A DNA stretch of 64,000 nt from an uncultured Lachnospiraceae bacterium (GTDB lineage Bacteria > Bacillota > Clostridia > Lachnospirales > Lachnospiraceae): the NCBI GenBank assembly GCA_910586555.1, contig CAJUJY010000005.1:34404-98403 (forward strand), written 5' to 3'. The notes beneath the pieces were generated by a model, which was not told where the DNA came from, did no database searches, and saw only the letters and a program-made list of their open reading frames with translations. Made by a program: the position numbers and the translations under genes. Shown here piece after piece: positions 36,023 to 45,505 of the stretch. Numbering within the stretch: position 1 is the first letter of the stretch; the number at the start of each line of letters is the position of its first letter.

Positions 36023-38167
36023 ATGAGCAAAAAGACGAGAGAATATGCACATGAACTTGTAGAAAAAATGACTATAGAAGAAAAGATGAAACAGATGCTT
36101 TATGAATCTCCGGCTATTGAAAGGCTTGGAATACCTGCATATAACTGGTGGAATGAGGCACTGCATGGTGTAGCAAGGGCTGGCGTGGCAACTGTTTTTC
36201 CACAGGCAATAGGAATGGCGGCATCTTTTGATGCAGAACTTTTATACAGGATTGCTGATGTTGTATCAACTGAGGGCCGTGCAAAGTTTAATGAATTTTC
36301 AAAACGTGGAGACCGTGGCATTTACAAAGGGCTTACATTCTGGGCACCTAATATAAATATATTCCGTGACCCAAGATGGGGGCGTGGACATGAAACATAT
36401 GGGGAAGACCCTTATCTTTCATCAGAACTTGGAATTGCATATATAAAAGGATTACAGGGAGAAGATAAAGACCATCTTAAATCAGCGGCATGTGCAAAAC
36501 ATTTTGCAGTACATAGCGGACCAGAAGCAATCCGCCATGAATTTGATGCCAAAGTATCTGTACATGATTTATATGATACTTATCTTTATGCATTTAGCAG
36601 ATGTGTAAAAGAAGCAAAAGTTGAAGCAGTAATGGGAGCTTATAACAGGGTAAATGGTGAACCGGCATGTGGAAGCCGTAAACTTTTAAAAGACATATTA
36701 AGGAATGAATGGGGATTTGAAGGACATGTAGTATCTGACTGCTGGGCAATAAATGATTTCCATGAAAACCATCATGTAACAGATACAGTTGAGGAATCTG
36801 CTGCAATGGCAGTTAATAATGGATGTGATTTGAACTGCGGGACGGCATATTTACATCTTATGCCTGCTTATGAAAAAGGGCTGGTTAGTGAAGAAGCAAT
36901 AACAGAAGCTGTTGAACGCCTGGTTGAAGTAAGAATACGCTTAGGAATGATGGAAGATTACCCATCTCCATACAAAGATATACCATATAATAAGGTTGAG
37001 TGTAAGGAACATATAGAACTTTCTGTTGAAGCGGCAAAAAGGAGTATTGTTTTATTAAAAAATAAAGATAACATCCTGCCTTTGGATAAAGATAAGATAA
37101 AAACAATTGCAGTAATAGGGCCAAATGCTGATTCAAGAGATGCGCTTGTAGGTAATTACACAGGGACATCTTCAAGGTATATCACGCCGCTTGAGGGAAT
37201 ACAACAGTATCTGGAATATGAAAAAGAAGTATTATATGCTGAAGGATGCCATTTATATAAAGATAAAACAGAATTTCTTGCAGAAAAAAAGGACCGTATC
37301 GAAGAAGCAGTTATAGCTGCGGAAAGGGCTGACGTTGTAGTTTTATGCCTGGGTCTTGATGCTACTATAGAAGGGGAAGAAGGAGATGCAGGTAATGAAT
37401 ATGCCAGTGGGGATAAAACAGGGCTGGAGCTTCCAGGGCTGCAACAGGAACTTTTAAAAACAATAACAGCGGTTGGAAAGCCTGTAATACTTGTATTGCT
37501 TGCAGGAAGTGCAATGGATATTTCATGGGCAGACCAGAATATAGATGCGGTTATTGATGCATGGTATCCAGGAGCATACGGCGGAAAGGCAATTACGGAA
37601 GTATTATTTGGTGAAGATTCACCATCAGGCAAACTTCCAGTTACATTTTATGAGAATACAGACAATCTTCCGGATTTCTGTGATTACAGTATGTCAAACA
37701 GGACATACCGTTATACAAACTGTGGAATATTATATCCTTTTGGATATGGTTTGTCATACTCAGATATATGCTATTCTGGTTCATGTATAGATACTACAGA
37801 ATGTACAAATAGTGATAATGTCCTGGTAAGAACAAAAGTTGCTAATAAGGGTTCTTATAAAGTGAATGAAAGTGTACAGGTATATATAAAACATAAAAAC
37901 CATGAGGCTTATGAACCAGGATACCAGTTAAAGAAAGTACAATGTATAAATTTAGCTCCAGGTGAAGAAAAAGAAGTAAAATTTACATTAAATCCAAGGG
38001 ATTTTGCAATTATTACAGAAGACGGGCAATGTGTTTTAAGACCTGGGGAGTATATTATAAGCATTGGAGGACAGCAGCCTGGTGAAAGAAGTGAAAAGCT
38101 TACAGGAAAGAAAACAGATACTTTTACAATAAAAAGAACAGGCAGTGAATGTGTAATAGATTATTAA
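36023..38167 (+). CDS. GH3 beta-xylosidase (or related beta-glycosidase)
   Basis: 714 residues with the full GH3 layout. The TIM-barrel domain (about 1-300) holds the nucleophile Asp239 in VVSDCWAINDF; the alpha/beta sandwich domain (about 330-560) has KNKDNILPL and DVVVLCLGLDATIEGEEGD, where the acid/base Glu is expected; a fibronectin-III-like domain (about 600-695) ends it. The N-terminal sequence (PAYNWWNEALHGVARAG) is typical of the GH3 xylosidase subgroup. No signal peptide. It probably hydrolyses xylobiose and short xylooligosaccharides in the cytoplasm. Ribosome site AAGGTGG; the divergent AraC protein is a likely regulator. Confidence 0.9.
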   Translation: MSKKTREYAHELVEKMTIEEKMKQMLYESPAIERLGIPAYNWWNEALHGVARAGVATVFPQAIGMAASFDAELLYRIADVVSTEGRAKFNEFSKRGDRGIYKGLTFWAPNINIFRDPRWGRGHETYGEDPYLSSELGIAYIKGLQGEDKDHLKSAACAKHFAVHSGPEAIRHEFDAKVSVHDLYDTYLYAFSRCVKEAKVEAVMGAYNRVNGEPACGSRKLLKDILRNEWGFEGHVVSDCWAINDFHENHHVTDTVEESAAMAVNNGCDLNCGTAYLHLMPAYEKGLVSEEAITEAVERLVEVRIRLGMMEDYPSPYKDIPYNKVECKEHIELSVEAAKRSIVLLKNKDNILPLDKDKIKTIAVIGPNADSRDALVGNYTGTSSRYITPLEGIQQYLEYEKEVLYAEGCHLYKDKTEFLAEKKDRIEEAVIAAERADVVVLCLGLDATIEGEEGDAGNEYASGDKTGLELPGLQQELLKTITAVGKPVILVLLAGSAMDISWADQNIDAVIDAWYPGAYGGKAITEVLFGEDSPSGKLPVTFYENTDNLPDFCDYSMSNRTYRYTNCGILYPFGYGLSYSDICYSGSCIDTTECTNSDNVLVRTKVANKGSYKVNESVQVYIKHKNHEAYEPGYQLKKVQCINLAPGEEKEVKFTLNPRDFAIITEDGQCVLRPGEYIISIGGQQPGERSEKLTGKKTDTFTIKRTGSECVIDY

Positions 38168-38230
38168 AGATATATCCAGCAGTGAAAATTTTGTTTAACT
38201 GGTTAATGTAGAAAAATTTTGCTATAATAT

Positions 38231-38264
38231 AAGACCTTTTGAATAATTCAGAAGGTCTTTATTA
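38231..38264 (+). terminator. Terminator of the GH3 gene
   Basis: AAGACCTT (38231-38238) pairs with AAGGTCTT (38252-38259), extended by TGAA/TTCA inside; a short T-rich tail follows. A TATAAT box just before it (38223-38228) leaves open a second role as an attenuator. Confidence 0.6.
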
Positions 38265-38295
38265 TCATTCATAACAATAGATTTTTATTATTTTG

Positions 38296-38542
38296 GAAAT
38301 TATTAATCCAATTAATGATATATTAAATGAATGTATAAACCTGGCATCAATGCGCAAGCCAGAATTACTAGACAATAGTGTATTCCATGCATATAATTAT
38401 GATGAATCAGACAGAATGGAGCATGGGAGTAATGGAACAAATACATAAGACCAGGTTAAATATAAATTTAAAACAGGGCCTGAATAAGATAGAAATATAT
38501 GCTATAGACCCGGAATTTGTATTAGAAGGGATATTTATTTAA
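38296..38542 (+). pseudogene. GH115-like alpha-glucuronidase fossil
   Basis: Two gene-like frames remain. The first reads RKPELLDNSVFHAYNYDESDR, resembling a mid-protein motif of GH115 (an RRPE-like stretch followed by NYxEAxRV). The second, in another frame, ends the remnant with GLNKIEIYAIDPEFVLEGI, like the C-terminal end of GH115 proteins. The catalytic domains are gone. GH115 removes (methyl)glucuronic acid from xylan. This suggests that the locus once had its own glucuronidase. The assignment rests on short motifs recalled from the family. Confidence 0.45.
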
Positions 38543-38587
38543 AAAAATCATATTTAGGACCTTCTATAAGTTATCATGGAGGCTGGA

Positions 38588-40360
38588 ATGAAAAATATCT
38601 TACATAAGCTGGAAGAACGTATTGATAATTATAAAATAAAGAAAAAATTTTATTTGTTATATATAATATGTGTATTATTTCCGTTAATAATTACAGATAG
38701 TATAATCGTTTATATTGTTGTCCATTCAGAAAGAATATCAATGTATAATGAAATGGATAATATAGCCAATGCTGTAAGGTACAGCCTGGGCAGCCAGATT
38801 GAACAGGCGGCAAGGCTTGGCAAAAGCATATATATGGACAGGGAAGTAAATGATTTTATGGACAGGGAATATAAAGACCCTTATGAATATGTAACAAGTT
38901 ACCAGAAGTTTATAAAACGTATGTGGTCTGGCAATATTGCGGTACTGGACAATATAAAATTTACTATGTACAGTGACAATAATACAATTATTAATGGTGG
39001 CAGGTTTTCAAGAATTGAAAAAGAAACCAGTTCACAATGGTATATATATTTTAAAAAATCGGGAGCGCCACAGCTTTTATATTTTGATTATGATACAACA
39101 AAATGGCCATCTGTAGAGCCAAAACGTAAAATGATGTTTATCCAAAATTTAGATTTTTATAATAAACAACGGGAAAAAATTCTTTTAATAGAACTTGATT
39201 ATGCTGGTATAAACAGGTATCTTAAGCAGATGAATTATTCAATGGATATTTTTATATGCTATAAAGGCAGGATTGTTTTATCAAATGGAAAATACACAAG
39301 CATAGGTGAAGAATTTAAAGAATTTAATAATTACAGCCAGATAGGTTATAAAACAGGAATGGATGTTTATGGTGCAGATATGGAAATATGTGTTATTAAT
39401 TCCAAAATAAATACTTTGACAGAAATACACAAAAACCTTCCTGTTATATTATGTCTTGTGTTTTTAAATGCTGTGTTTCCGGCAATTATGCTGCGGTTTT
39501 TGCATAAATCATTTACAGTAAGGCTTGGGATATTAAGTGATACATTTAAAAATATAAATGATGAAAACCTTATTGGAATTGAAAATGTACATGGTGAAGA
39601 TGAAATAGGAAGCCTTATGCGCAGCTATAATAAAATGGCAACAAGGATAAATTCACTTATACAGATAGTCTATAAAAATAAAATAAAAGAACAGGAAATG
39701 ACAGTTGCAAGGCAGAAAGCCGAACTGCTTGCACTTCACAGCCAGATTAACCCACATTTTTTGTTTAATACACTGGAAAGTATAAGAATGCACAGTATTT
39801 TAAAAAAAGAAACTGAAACGGCTGATATGATAGAAAAATTAGCCATATTACAGAGGCAGTATGTAAACTGGGGAGATGATTTAGTTGAAATAGAAAAAGA
39901 AACAGAATTTGCCAGGGCATATTTAAGCATACAGAAATACAGGTTTGGAAGCAAATTATCATATGAGATAAATGTAGATAATGAATGTAAAAAATATATA
40001 ATACCAAAACTTACAGTAGTAACGTTTGTTGAAAATGCCTGTGTACATGGCATTGAAAGCAAAGCAGCACCAGGGTGGGTGTTTGTGCGTATTTATATAA
40101 AAGATATGTACCTGTATCTGGAAATTGAGGACACAGGAAAAGGAATGGATGGGATTCTTATGGAAAAACTTTTATGGAAGATGCGGAATGCAGGTATTGG
40201 ACTGCTGCATGAAAAAGGGCGGGTTGGTGTAGTTAATGCCTGCCTGCGCCTGAAAATGGAAACTGGCGGTGAAGCAGGATTTGAACTTGACGGGGAAGAA
40301 GGGATTGGTCTTATTGTACAGATTAAAATTCCATGCAGATGTTTAAAATACGTAGATTAA
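38588..40360 (+). CDS. YesM-type sensor histidine kinase
   Basis: 590 residues from the ATG at 38588, which follows TGGAGG; an ATG at 38576 overlaps that site. Membrane helix 1 (about 19-40) and helix 2 (about 284-304) enclose an extracellular Cache-like domain. A HAMP region is followed by the His_kinase domain with His390 in QINPHFLFNTLES and an HATPase domain (FVENACVHGIES, EDTGKGMD). YesM kinases sense oligosaccharides or binding-protein complexes and phosphorylate YesN-type regulators. The partner gene follows after 16 bases. Confidence 0.92.
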   Translation: MKNILHKLEERIDNYKIKKKFYLLYIICVLFPLIITDSIIVYIVVHSERISMYNEMDNIANAVRYSLGSQIEQAARLGKSIYMDREVNDFMDREYKDPYEYVTSYQKFIKRMWSGNIAVLDNIKFTMYSDNNTIINGGRFSRIEKETSSQWYIYFKKSGAPQLLYFDYDTTKWPSVEPKRKMMFIQNLDFYNKQREKILLIELDYAGINRYLKQMNYSMDIFICYKGRIVLSNGKYTSIGEEFKEFNNYSQIGYKTGMDVYGADMEICVINSKINTLTEIHKNLPVILCLVFLNAVFPAIMLRFLHKSFTVRLGILSDTFKNINDENLIGIENVHGEDEIGSLMRSYNKMATRINSLIQIVYKNKIKEQEMTVARQKAELLALHSQINPHFLFNTLESIRMHSILKKETETADMIEKLAILQRQYVNWGDDLVEIEKETEFARAYLSIQKYRFGSKLSYEINVDNECKKYIIPKLTVVTFVENACVHGIESKAAPGWVFVRIYIKDMYLYLEIEDTGKGMDGILMEKLLWKMRNAGIGLLHEKGRVGVVNACLRLKMETGGEAGFELDGEEGIGLIVQIKIPCRCLKYVD

Positions 40361-40376
40361 GCCAGGAGGTGGCAGT

Positions 40377-41972
40377 ATGTTAAAGGTTTTGCTTGTAGAT
40401 GATGAACCATTTATATTACAAGGGCTGGAGGTACTGGTTGACTGGAAAAAAGAAGGTTTTGAAATTGCAGGGACAGCACATGATGGCAGGGAAGCACTCC
40501 GGTTTCTGAAAAACAACAGTGTAGATTTAATTCTTGCAGATATAAATATACCAGTAGTTTCAGGACTGGAACTTTTAAAGAAGATAAGAGAAGAAGATAT
40601 ATCAAATGCTTTTTTTGTAATATTAAGTGGTTATGCAGATTTTTCTTATGCCCAGAAAGCAATAAAATATAAATGCACAGATTATATTTTAAAACCTATT
40701 GAAAAGGAACAGCTGCTGGAAACATTAAAAAAGGTAGCTGGATTAAAAGCAGATAAGGAAGAAAAAACTAAAGAAAGCCGTAAGCTTGAAAGGGCATACC
40801 TTGCCAGAAACCTTATAGCTGTTATAGGTGGAAAATATGATAATGTTAATTTAATGTGTGTAAAGGAACAGATGTGTTTTTCAGAAGTTATCCGCTATGT
40901 GGAGATTGAGTTAGATGAGAAAAAACTTGATGAAGATATATCTGATGAAGATAAAAGGGCATACCAGAGAAAACTGTTAGAAGTATGTATAGAATTTTTA
41001 GATGAAAACGCAGACCATTGTGTTTTTGATGTTTCTGGAAAAGAAAGGGTATATGATATTGGATTTGTGTATTGTGATTATATGGCAAAGGAGAACATGA
41101 GGACTGAGAAGGGATACCTTGGGTATTTTATGTCACATTTAAAACGTGAAGCTAAAATCCCTGTAATTATGCTAGTGGGGAAAAAAATTGATGATATAAA
41201 AAATATTGCCAAATCTTATAGTACAGTCTGTATACTCAGGTCATGCAAGGGGTTTAGGAGTAGTAAAGACATATACTATTATGACGAAGAAATACAAGTT
41301 TCAAATGATGGTGCTATATTGTGTAAAAATGAAATTGATACACTTTTGTCAGCTATTGAACAGAACCAGCAAATGCAGATACACAGAGCTGTAGACTGTT
41401 TTTTTGAGGCAATGCAGCAGGCATGGGGAGGGGTAACAGAGGATTTTAAAAATTTAAATATAAACTATCTTATATTCCAGCTTATACATCTTGCAACACA
41501 GCAGGATGATAATGTAAACCAGGAAGAAGTAATAAGGCTGATAAGTGAACACTCATTCCATGAAGGCCTTATAAGGGGCAGCAGGGCGCATGTATTAGAG
41601 TTTGTATATGAATATGCAGAGTATCTGGCACAATTGCGTAAAAATGTTTCAAGAGGTGTTCTTGGTGATATTGAGAGAGAAGTTAAGAAAAACTATGCCT
41701 GTAACCTGACCTTAAAGGAGCTTAGTGAGAAATATTATGTAAATAGTGCATATTTAGGGCAGCTTTTCCGTAAAAAATATGGCTGTTCATTTAAGGATTA
41801 TTTAAACCAGGTAAGGCTTGATGAAGCAGCATCATTATTAATACATACAGATAAAAAAATATTACAGATTGCAGAAGAAGTAGGATACCATAACCTTGAT
41901 TATTTTGTAAACCGCTTTATTAGTGCTAAAGGCTGTACACCAGCTAAATACAGGCGGCAGTCAAGACCTTAA
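40377..41972 (+). CDS. YesN-type response regulator with AraC DNA-binding domain
   Basis: 531 residues. The receiver domain (about 1-120) has the acidic pocket VDDE, phospho-acceptor Asp55 (LILADINIPV) and Lys in YILKPIEK. A long middle region of about 300 residues of unknown function precedes the C-terminal AraC-type double HTH (about 430-528; LTLKELSEKYYVNSAYLGQL and ILQIAEEVGYHNLDYFVNRF). It is co-transcribed with the YesM gene. The two-part CTATA element before the serpin, binding-protein and GH10 genes has the spacing expected for this class of regulator (inference). Confidence 0.92.
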   Translation: MLKVLLVDDEPFILQGLEVLVDWKKEGFEIAGTAHDGREALRFLKNNSVDLILADINIPVVSGLELLKKIREEDISNAFFVILSGYADFSYAQKAIKYKCTDYILKPIEKEQLLETLKKVAGLKADKEEKTKESRKLERAYLARNLIAVIGGKYDNVNLMCVKEQMCFSEVIRYVEIELDEKKLDEDISDEDKRAYQRKLLEVCIEFLDENADHCVFDVSGKERVYDIGFVYCDYMAKENMRTEKGYLGYFMSHLKREAKIPVIMLVGKKIDDIKNIAKSYSTVCILRSCKGFRSSKDIYYYDEEIQVSNDGAILCKNEIDTLLSAIEQNQQMQIHRAVDCFFEAMQQAWGGVTEDFKNLNINYLIFQLIHLATQQDDNVNQEEVIRLISEHSFHEGLIRGSRAHVLEFVYEYAEYLAQLRKNVSRGVLGDIEREVKKNYACNLTLKELSEKYYVNSAYLGQLFRKKYGCSFKDYLNQVRLDEAASLLIHTDKKILQIAEEVGYHNLDYFVNRFISAKGCTPAKYRRQSRP

Positions 41973-41981
41973 TATTACACG

Positions 41982-42086
41982 TAACCGCCGGCTATACTTT
42001 ACCATGTTTTTTTATATAGTTTACCAGATTGAAAATCTCCTCCTTTTATTTATAAAATATTTATAAAAAAAGAAGGAGGTTTTCAT
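41982..42086 (+). repeat. Duplicated promoter/leader, copy 1 (before serpin)
   Basis: About 105 bases, nearly identical to 43610-43712 before the binding-protein gene: CTATACTTT and TATAGTTT boxes, then TGAAAATCTCC pairing with GGAGGTTTTCA around an AT-rich loop. In this copy the ribosome site is followed by a short spacer without a gene, then the serpin about 90 bases later. It is one of two direct repeats that flank the serpin gene. Confidence 0.85.
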
Positions 42087-42178
42087 GTAAATGGGATGTA
42101 TAGTTGCATGGTTTATTGTTTACTGGCAGCTGGCAATGATAGGTATTTGAAGTGTTTTGTGGCAGAGGAGGTGCCTGG

Positions 42179-43507
42179 ATGAAGAAATACTTAAAAACTG
42201 TTTTAATACTGGTATATATGGTGCTGGTACTTACATATATTACAGCTTGTGCCAACCAGGAAAATGAGGGGAATACACCGGCCGGACATACGAATTCAAA
42301 ACCGTCCATCCAAAATGAGATTTCAGATGAGGAACAATTAGAAGCTGCGTACCAGGAACAGGAAATATATCCGCAGCAGTTAAAGGAATATTATGATTTT
42401 ATATCGAAAACTTTCCGCTATATGCTGGCAGGAACAGAGAATAATAATATTACTTATGCACCAATTAATTTTTATGTGTCATTATCCATACTAAGTGAAA
42501 TGACAGAGAAGGAAGCTGGAAAAGAATTGCAGGATGCGCTTGGGTATGCTAATCTAAATAAGCATGCAATGGGACTGCAAAATCTGGTGAATTCCTTGAA
42601 AAAACGTGAACCATACAATAAAGAAGGTATTTTTGGAAGGCTGAATCTGGATACTTCTTTTTGGCTTCAAGATACACTGCATTACCAGAAAGCTGTAATG
42701 GATACGGTTCAGAAGAAATATAACTTAGAAGTGTTTGAGGGAGATTTTCAAAATTCAGAGTTCCAGAAGCAAATGGCAAATTGGGTGTATGAAAAGACTA
42801 ATCATTCTTTACAACCACGATTTGAGGATTTTATGACACCAACAGGGGATAATGCTTTTTGCATCATAAGTACGCTGGATTTTTTTGGAGAGTGGAGTAG
42901 TAAATTTAAGGAAGAAGACACAAAAAAAGGAATATTTTGTTGTGAGGATGGCACAAAAGTGGAATGTAAGTTTATGAACCAGGAATTGCCATACGCCCCA
43001 TATGTAGCAGGGGATGGCTATATCTCCACAGAATTAAGCTTTCTTAAAGGAGGAGACATGATTTTTATCCTTCCAGATGAAACACAAGATGTTCACGGTT
43101 TTTGGACAAAAGACCGTTTGGCAGATATTCTTTCTGTCTGGGGGAAAGATGAGCTTAGTGTAGCAAAAATGAAATTCAGTGTTCCAAAGTTTAATTGCTC
43201 CGGCAAAATTGATTTAAAGGTAATCGCAGAAAAAATGCAGTTAAACCAGCTTTTTAATCCGTCTTCTAATGCATTTGGTTCCTTTTCAGATGACCCATTA
43301 CATCTAACGGGTATCAATCAAGAAACAAGTATATCAATTAACGAAAAGGGTTGCAGCCTGGAATCTCTTACCGGTATAGTTGCAGTGGGTGCAGCCCCAG
43401 AGCAGCCGGAAAAAATAGAAATCTGTCTGGACCGCCCTTTTTATTATATTTTATGTAAAAATAAAATTCCATTTTTAATCGGTATAATTAATAACCCTGC
43501 AGAATAA
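42179..43507 (+). CDS. Lipoprotein serpin (serine protease inhibitor family)
   Basis: 442 residues from the ATG at 42179 (GAGGAGG before it); an upstream frame start is not supported. A lipoprotein signal ends with YITAC (Cys24), so the protein sits on the outer face of the membrane. The serpin fold is shown by ITYAPINFYVSLSILSEM near the start, the shutter-type region and the C-terminal DRPFYYILCKNKIPFLIGII with NP. The hinge before the reactive loop (NEKGCSLESLTG) lacks the small Ala-rich residues of inhibitory serpins, so inhibition is uncertain. It could protect extracellular xylanases or binding proteins from host or microbial proteases. Flanked by 104-bp direct repeats, it looks inserted. 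Confidence 0.85.
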   Translation: MKKYLKTVLILVYMVLVLTYITACANQENEGNTPAGHTNSKPSIQNEISDEEQLEAAYQEQEIYPQQLKEYYDFISKTFRYMLAGTENNNITYAPINFYVSLSILSEMTEKEAGKELQDALGYANLNKHAMGLQNLVNSLKKREPYNKEGIFGRLNLDTSFWLQDTLHYQKAVMDTVQKKYNLEVFEGDFQNSEFQKQMANWVYEKTNHSLQPRFEDFMTPTGDNAFCIISTLDFFGEWSSKFKEEDTKKGIFCCEDGTKVECKFMNQELPYAPYVAGDGYISTELSFLKGGDMIFILPDETQDVHGFWTKDRLADILSVWGKDELSVAKMKFSVPKFNCSGKIDLKVIAEKMQLNQLFNPSSNAFGSFSDDPLHLTGINQETSISINEKGCSLESLTGIVAVGAAPEQPEKIEICLDRPFYYILCKNKIPFLIGIINNPAE

Positions 43508-43609
43508 AGACTAAAATTCAAAGCCAGGATTATAACACATATATACAATATAAATATAAGAAAAATTTGACATTAAAAATACCACCATCAGGCAGTTTGC
43601 AAAGTACCA

Positions 43610-43712
43610 TAACCACCAGCTATACTTTACCATGTTTTTTTCTATAGTTTGTCAGATTGAAAACCTCCCCTTTTATTTATAAAATATTTATAAAAAAAGA
43701 GGAGGTTTTCAT
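43610..43712 (+). promoter_or_regulatory. Promoter/leader, copy 2 (before binding-protein gene), with ribosome-site hairpin
   Basis: It holds the CTATACTTT (from 43620) and CTATAGTTT (from 43642) boxes 22 bases apart. Downstream, TGAAAACCTCC (43658-43668) pairs perfectly with GGAGGTTTTCA (43701-43711) around an AT-rich loop; the right arm contains the ribosome binding site just before the ATG at 43713. The structure could hide the ribosome site. Nearly identical to 41982-42086. Confidence 0.8.
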
Positions 43713-45410
43713 ATGAGAAAAAAGGCAATAGTAAACCTGATGCTTACAGCAGCAGCGGCAGCTCTGCTTGTAACTGGATGCGGCGGAGATAGTGGCAGCG
43801 GTGACAAAAAGACCAGTGGCGGCGGTTCATCTTCAGAGAAAGGCAGTGTAAAAGAATTTACAGCGTTCTTTGCAGTTCCTGGTTCAGAAATCAATGATGA
43901 CAATGAAATCCAGAAGCTTATTGCAGAAAAGACAGGTGTAAAGGTAAAAGAAACCTGGCTTACAGGGCAGACAGCAGAAGAAGCGGTCGGAACAATTATT
44001 GCAGGAGGTGAGTATCCGGACTTTATTGAAGGCGGAAGTGGCCAGCAGCAGTTATATGATGCAGGTGCGCTTGTAGCCATTGATGATTATCTTGATAATT
44101 ATCCAAATATCAAAGAGTTCTTTACTGAACAGGAATGGGATTCACTGCGCCAGGACGACGGGCATATTTACTGGATTCCACAGTTTAGCAATATATATGG
44201 TGAGGAGAAAGCCTGTGAACATAATGATGAGGCTTTCTGGATACAGACAAGGGTACTTAAATGGGCTGGTTATCCAGAAGTAACAACAATGGATGAGTAT
44301 TTTGACCTGATTGAAAGGTACAACAAGGAAAACCCGACAATGGAAGATGGCACAAAAAATATACCTTATACAATTCTTTGTGATGACTGGAGATATTTCT
44401 GCCTGGAGAATGCGCCACAGTTCCTTGACGGGTATCCAAATGATGGTTCATGTATTGTAGACCCTGATACATTAAAGATAATTGATTATAATACTACAGA
44501 CACAGCAGTTAAGTATTTTAAAAAGTTAAATGAGGAATACCATAAGGGGATTGTTGATACAGAATCATTTACACAGACATATGATGAGTATATATCCAAA
44601 TTATCAACTGGCCGTGTGCTTGGAATGATAGACCAGTGGTGGGATTTTGCATATACAGCAGGTGATGCAATTAAATCAGCAGGGCTTGACAAACAGGGCT
44701 GTAACTATGTGCCGCTTCCTATTACAATTGAAAAAGGTCTTAAAAACCAGTGGCATAATTCAGGTGGTGTTGTAAATACTGGTACAGGGCTTGCAATTAC
44801 TGTAAGCTGTGATGATGTAGAAGGTGCATTACAGTTTGTAAATGACCTGCTTGGACAGGAAGTACATGACCTGCGCTTCTGGGGTGTAAAGGATACTGAT
44901 TACCAGGTAGATGACAAAGGAGAATTTAGCCGTACTCCTGAAATGAGGACAAATTGTGCTGACACTGCATATAAAGCTTCGCATTTATGTACATACTCAT
45001 ACTTTCCACAATGGAGCGGAACAAGCCGTGATGGCATAAATGCAATGAGTCCGGCTAACCAGCCAAATGAATTTTATGATGGTTTGCAGGCAGATGTTAA
45101 AGAATGTTTTGACGCATATGGTGCTGAAACATATGTAGATATGTTAGGGACAAGTGAAGCACCTGGTGCATGGTATCCAATGTGGAGCTATTCCAATAAC
45201 CTGACTACTGATACAGATGGCGGCATGGCATGGACAAAGATAGGTGAAATAAAGCATGAATATCTTCCAAAAGTAGTAATGGCAAAGGATTTTGATGCTT
45301 CATGGGATGATTATATGAAAGCATATAATAAATGTAAACCAGAAGATTTCCTTAGTGAAATGCAGTCTGAATTAGACCGCAGAATGACAGAAGCAGCAAA
45401 GTATAATTAG
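43713..45410 (+). CDS. Extracellular sugar-binding lipoprotein (LipO/YtcQ type) of the ABC transporter
   Basis: 565 residues. The lipobox LLVTGC places the lipid anchor at Cys23; a Gly/Ser-rich linker follows, then a large two-lobed family-1-type binding protein as in LplA/YtcQ/LipO. It captures oligosaccharides, here probably (arabino)xylooligosaccharides, and delivers them to the two permeases encoded next. A terminator between them fits the usual excess of binding protein over permease. A paralogue is encoded at 47508 after the permeases. Its promoter carries the CTATA element. Confidence 0.92.
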   Translation: MRKKAIVNLMLTAAAAALLVTGCGGDSGSGDKKTSGGGSSSEKGSVKEFTAFFAVPGSEINDDNEIQKLIAEKTGVKVKETWLTGQTAEEAVGTIIAGGEYPDFIEGGSGQQQLYDAGALVAIDDYLDNYPNIKEFFTEQEWDSLRQDDGHIYWIPQFSNIYGEEKACEHNDEAFWIQTRVLKWAGYPEVTTMDEYFDLIERYNKENPTMEDGTKNIPYTILCDDWRYFCLENAPQFLDGYPNDGSCIVDPDTLKIIDYNTTDTAVKYFKKLNEEYHKGIVDTESFTQTYDEYISKLSTGRVLGMIDQWWDFAYTAGDAIKSAGLDKQGCNYVPLPITIEKGLKNQWHNSGGVVNTGTGLAITVSCDDVEGALQFVNDLLGQEVHDLRFWGVKDTDYQVDDKGEFSRTPEMRTNCADTAYKASHLCTYSYFPQWSGTSRDGINAMSPANQPNEFYDGLQADVKECFDAYGAETYVDMLGTSEAPGAWYPMWSYSNNLTTDTDGGMAWTKIGEIKHEYLPKVVMAKDFDASWDDYMKAYNKCKPEDFLSEMQSELDRRMTEAAKYN

Positions 45411-45454
45411 TATCTGTAATTAACTATAATAATATTGGGAATATAGTTTATGGG

Positions 45455-45489
45455 CAGGCATATGGACCAGAACCATATGCCTGTTTTTT
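45455..45489 (+). terminator. Partial terminator between binding-protein and permease genes
   Basis: CAGGCATATGG (45455-45465) and CCATATGCCTG (45473-45483) form a perfect 11-bp stem followed by TTTTTT. It probably lowers permease expression relative to the binding protein. Confidence 0.9.
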
Positions 45490-45505
45490 AAGGGGAGGTG
45501 TACAT

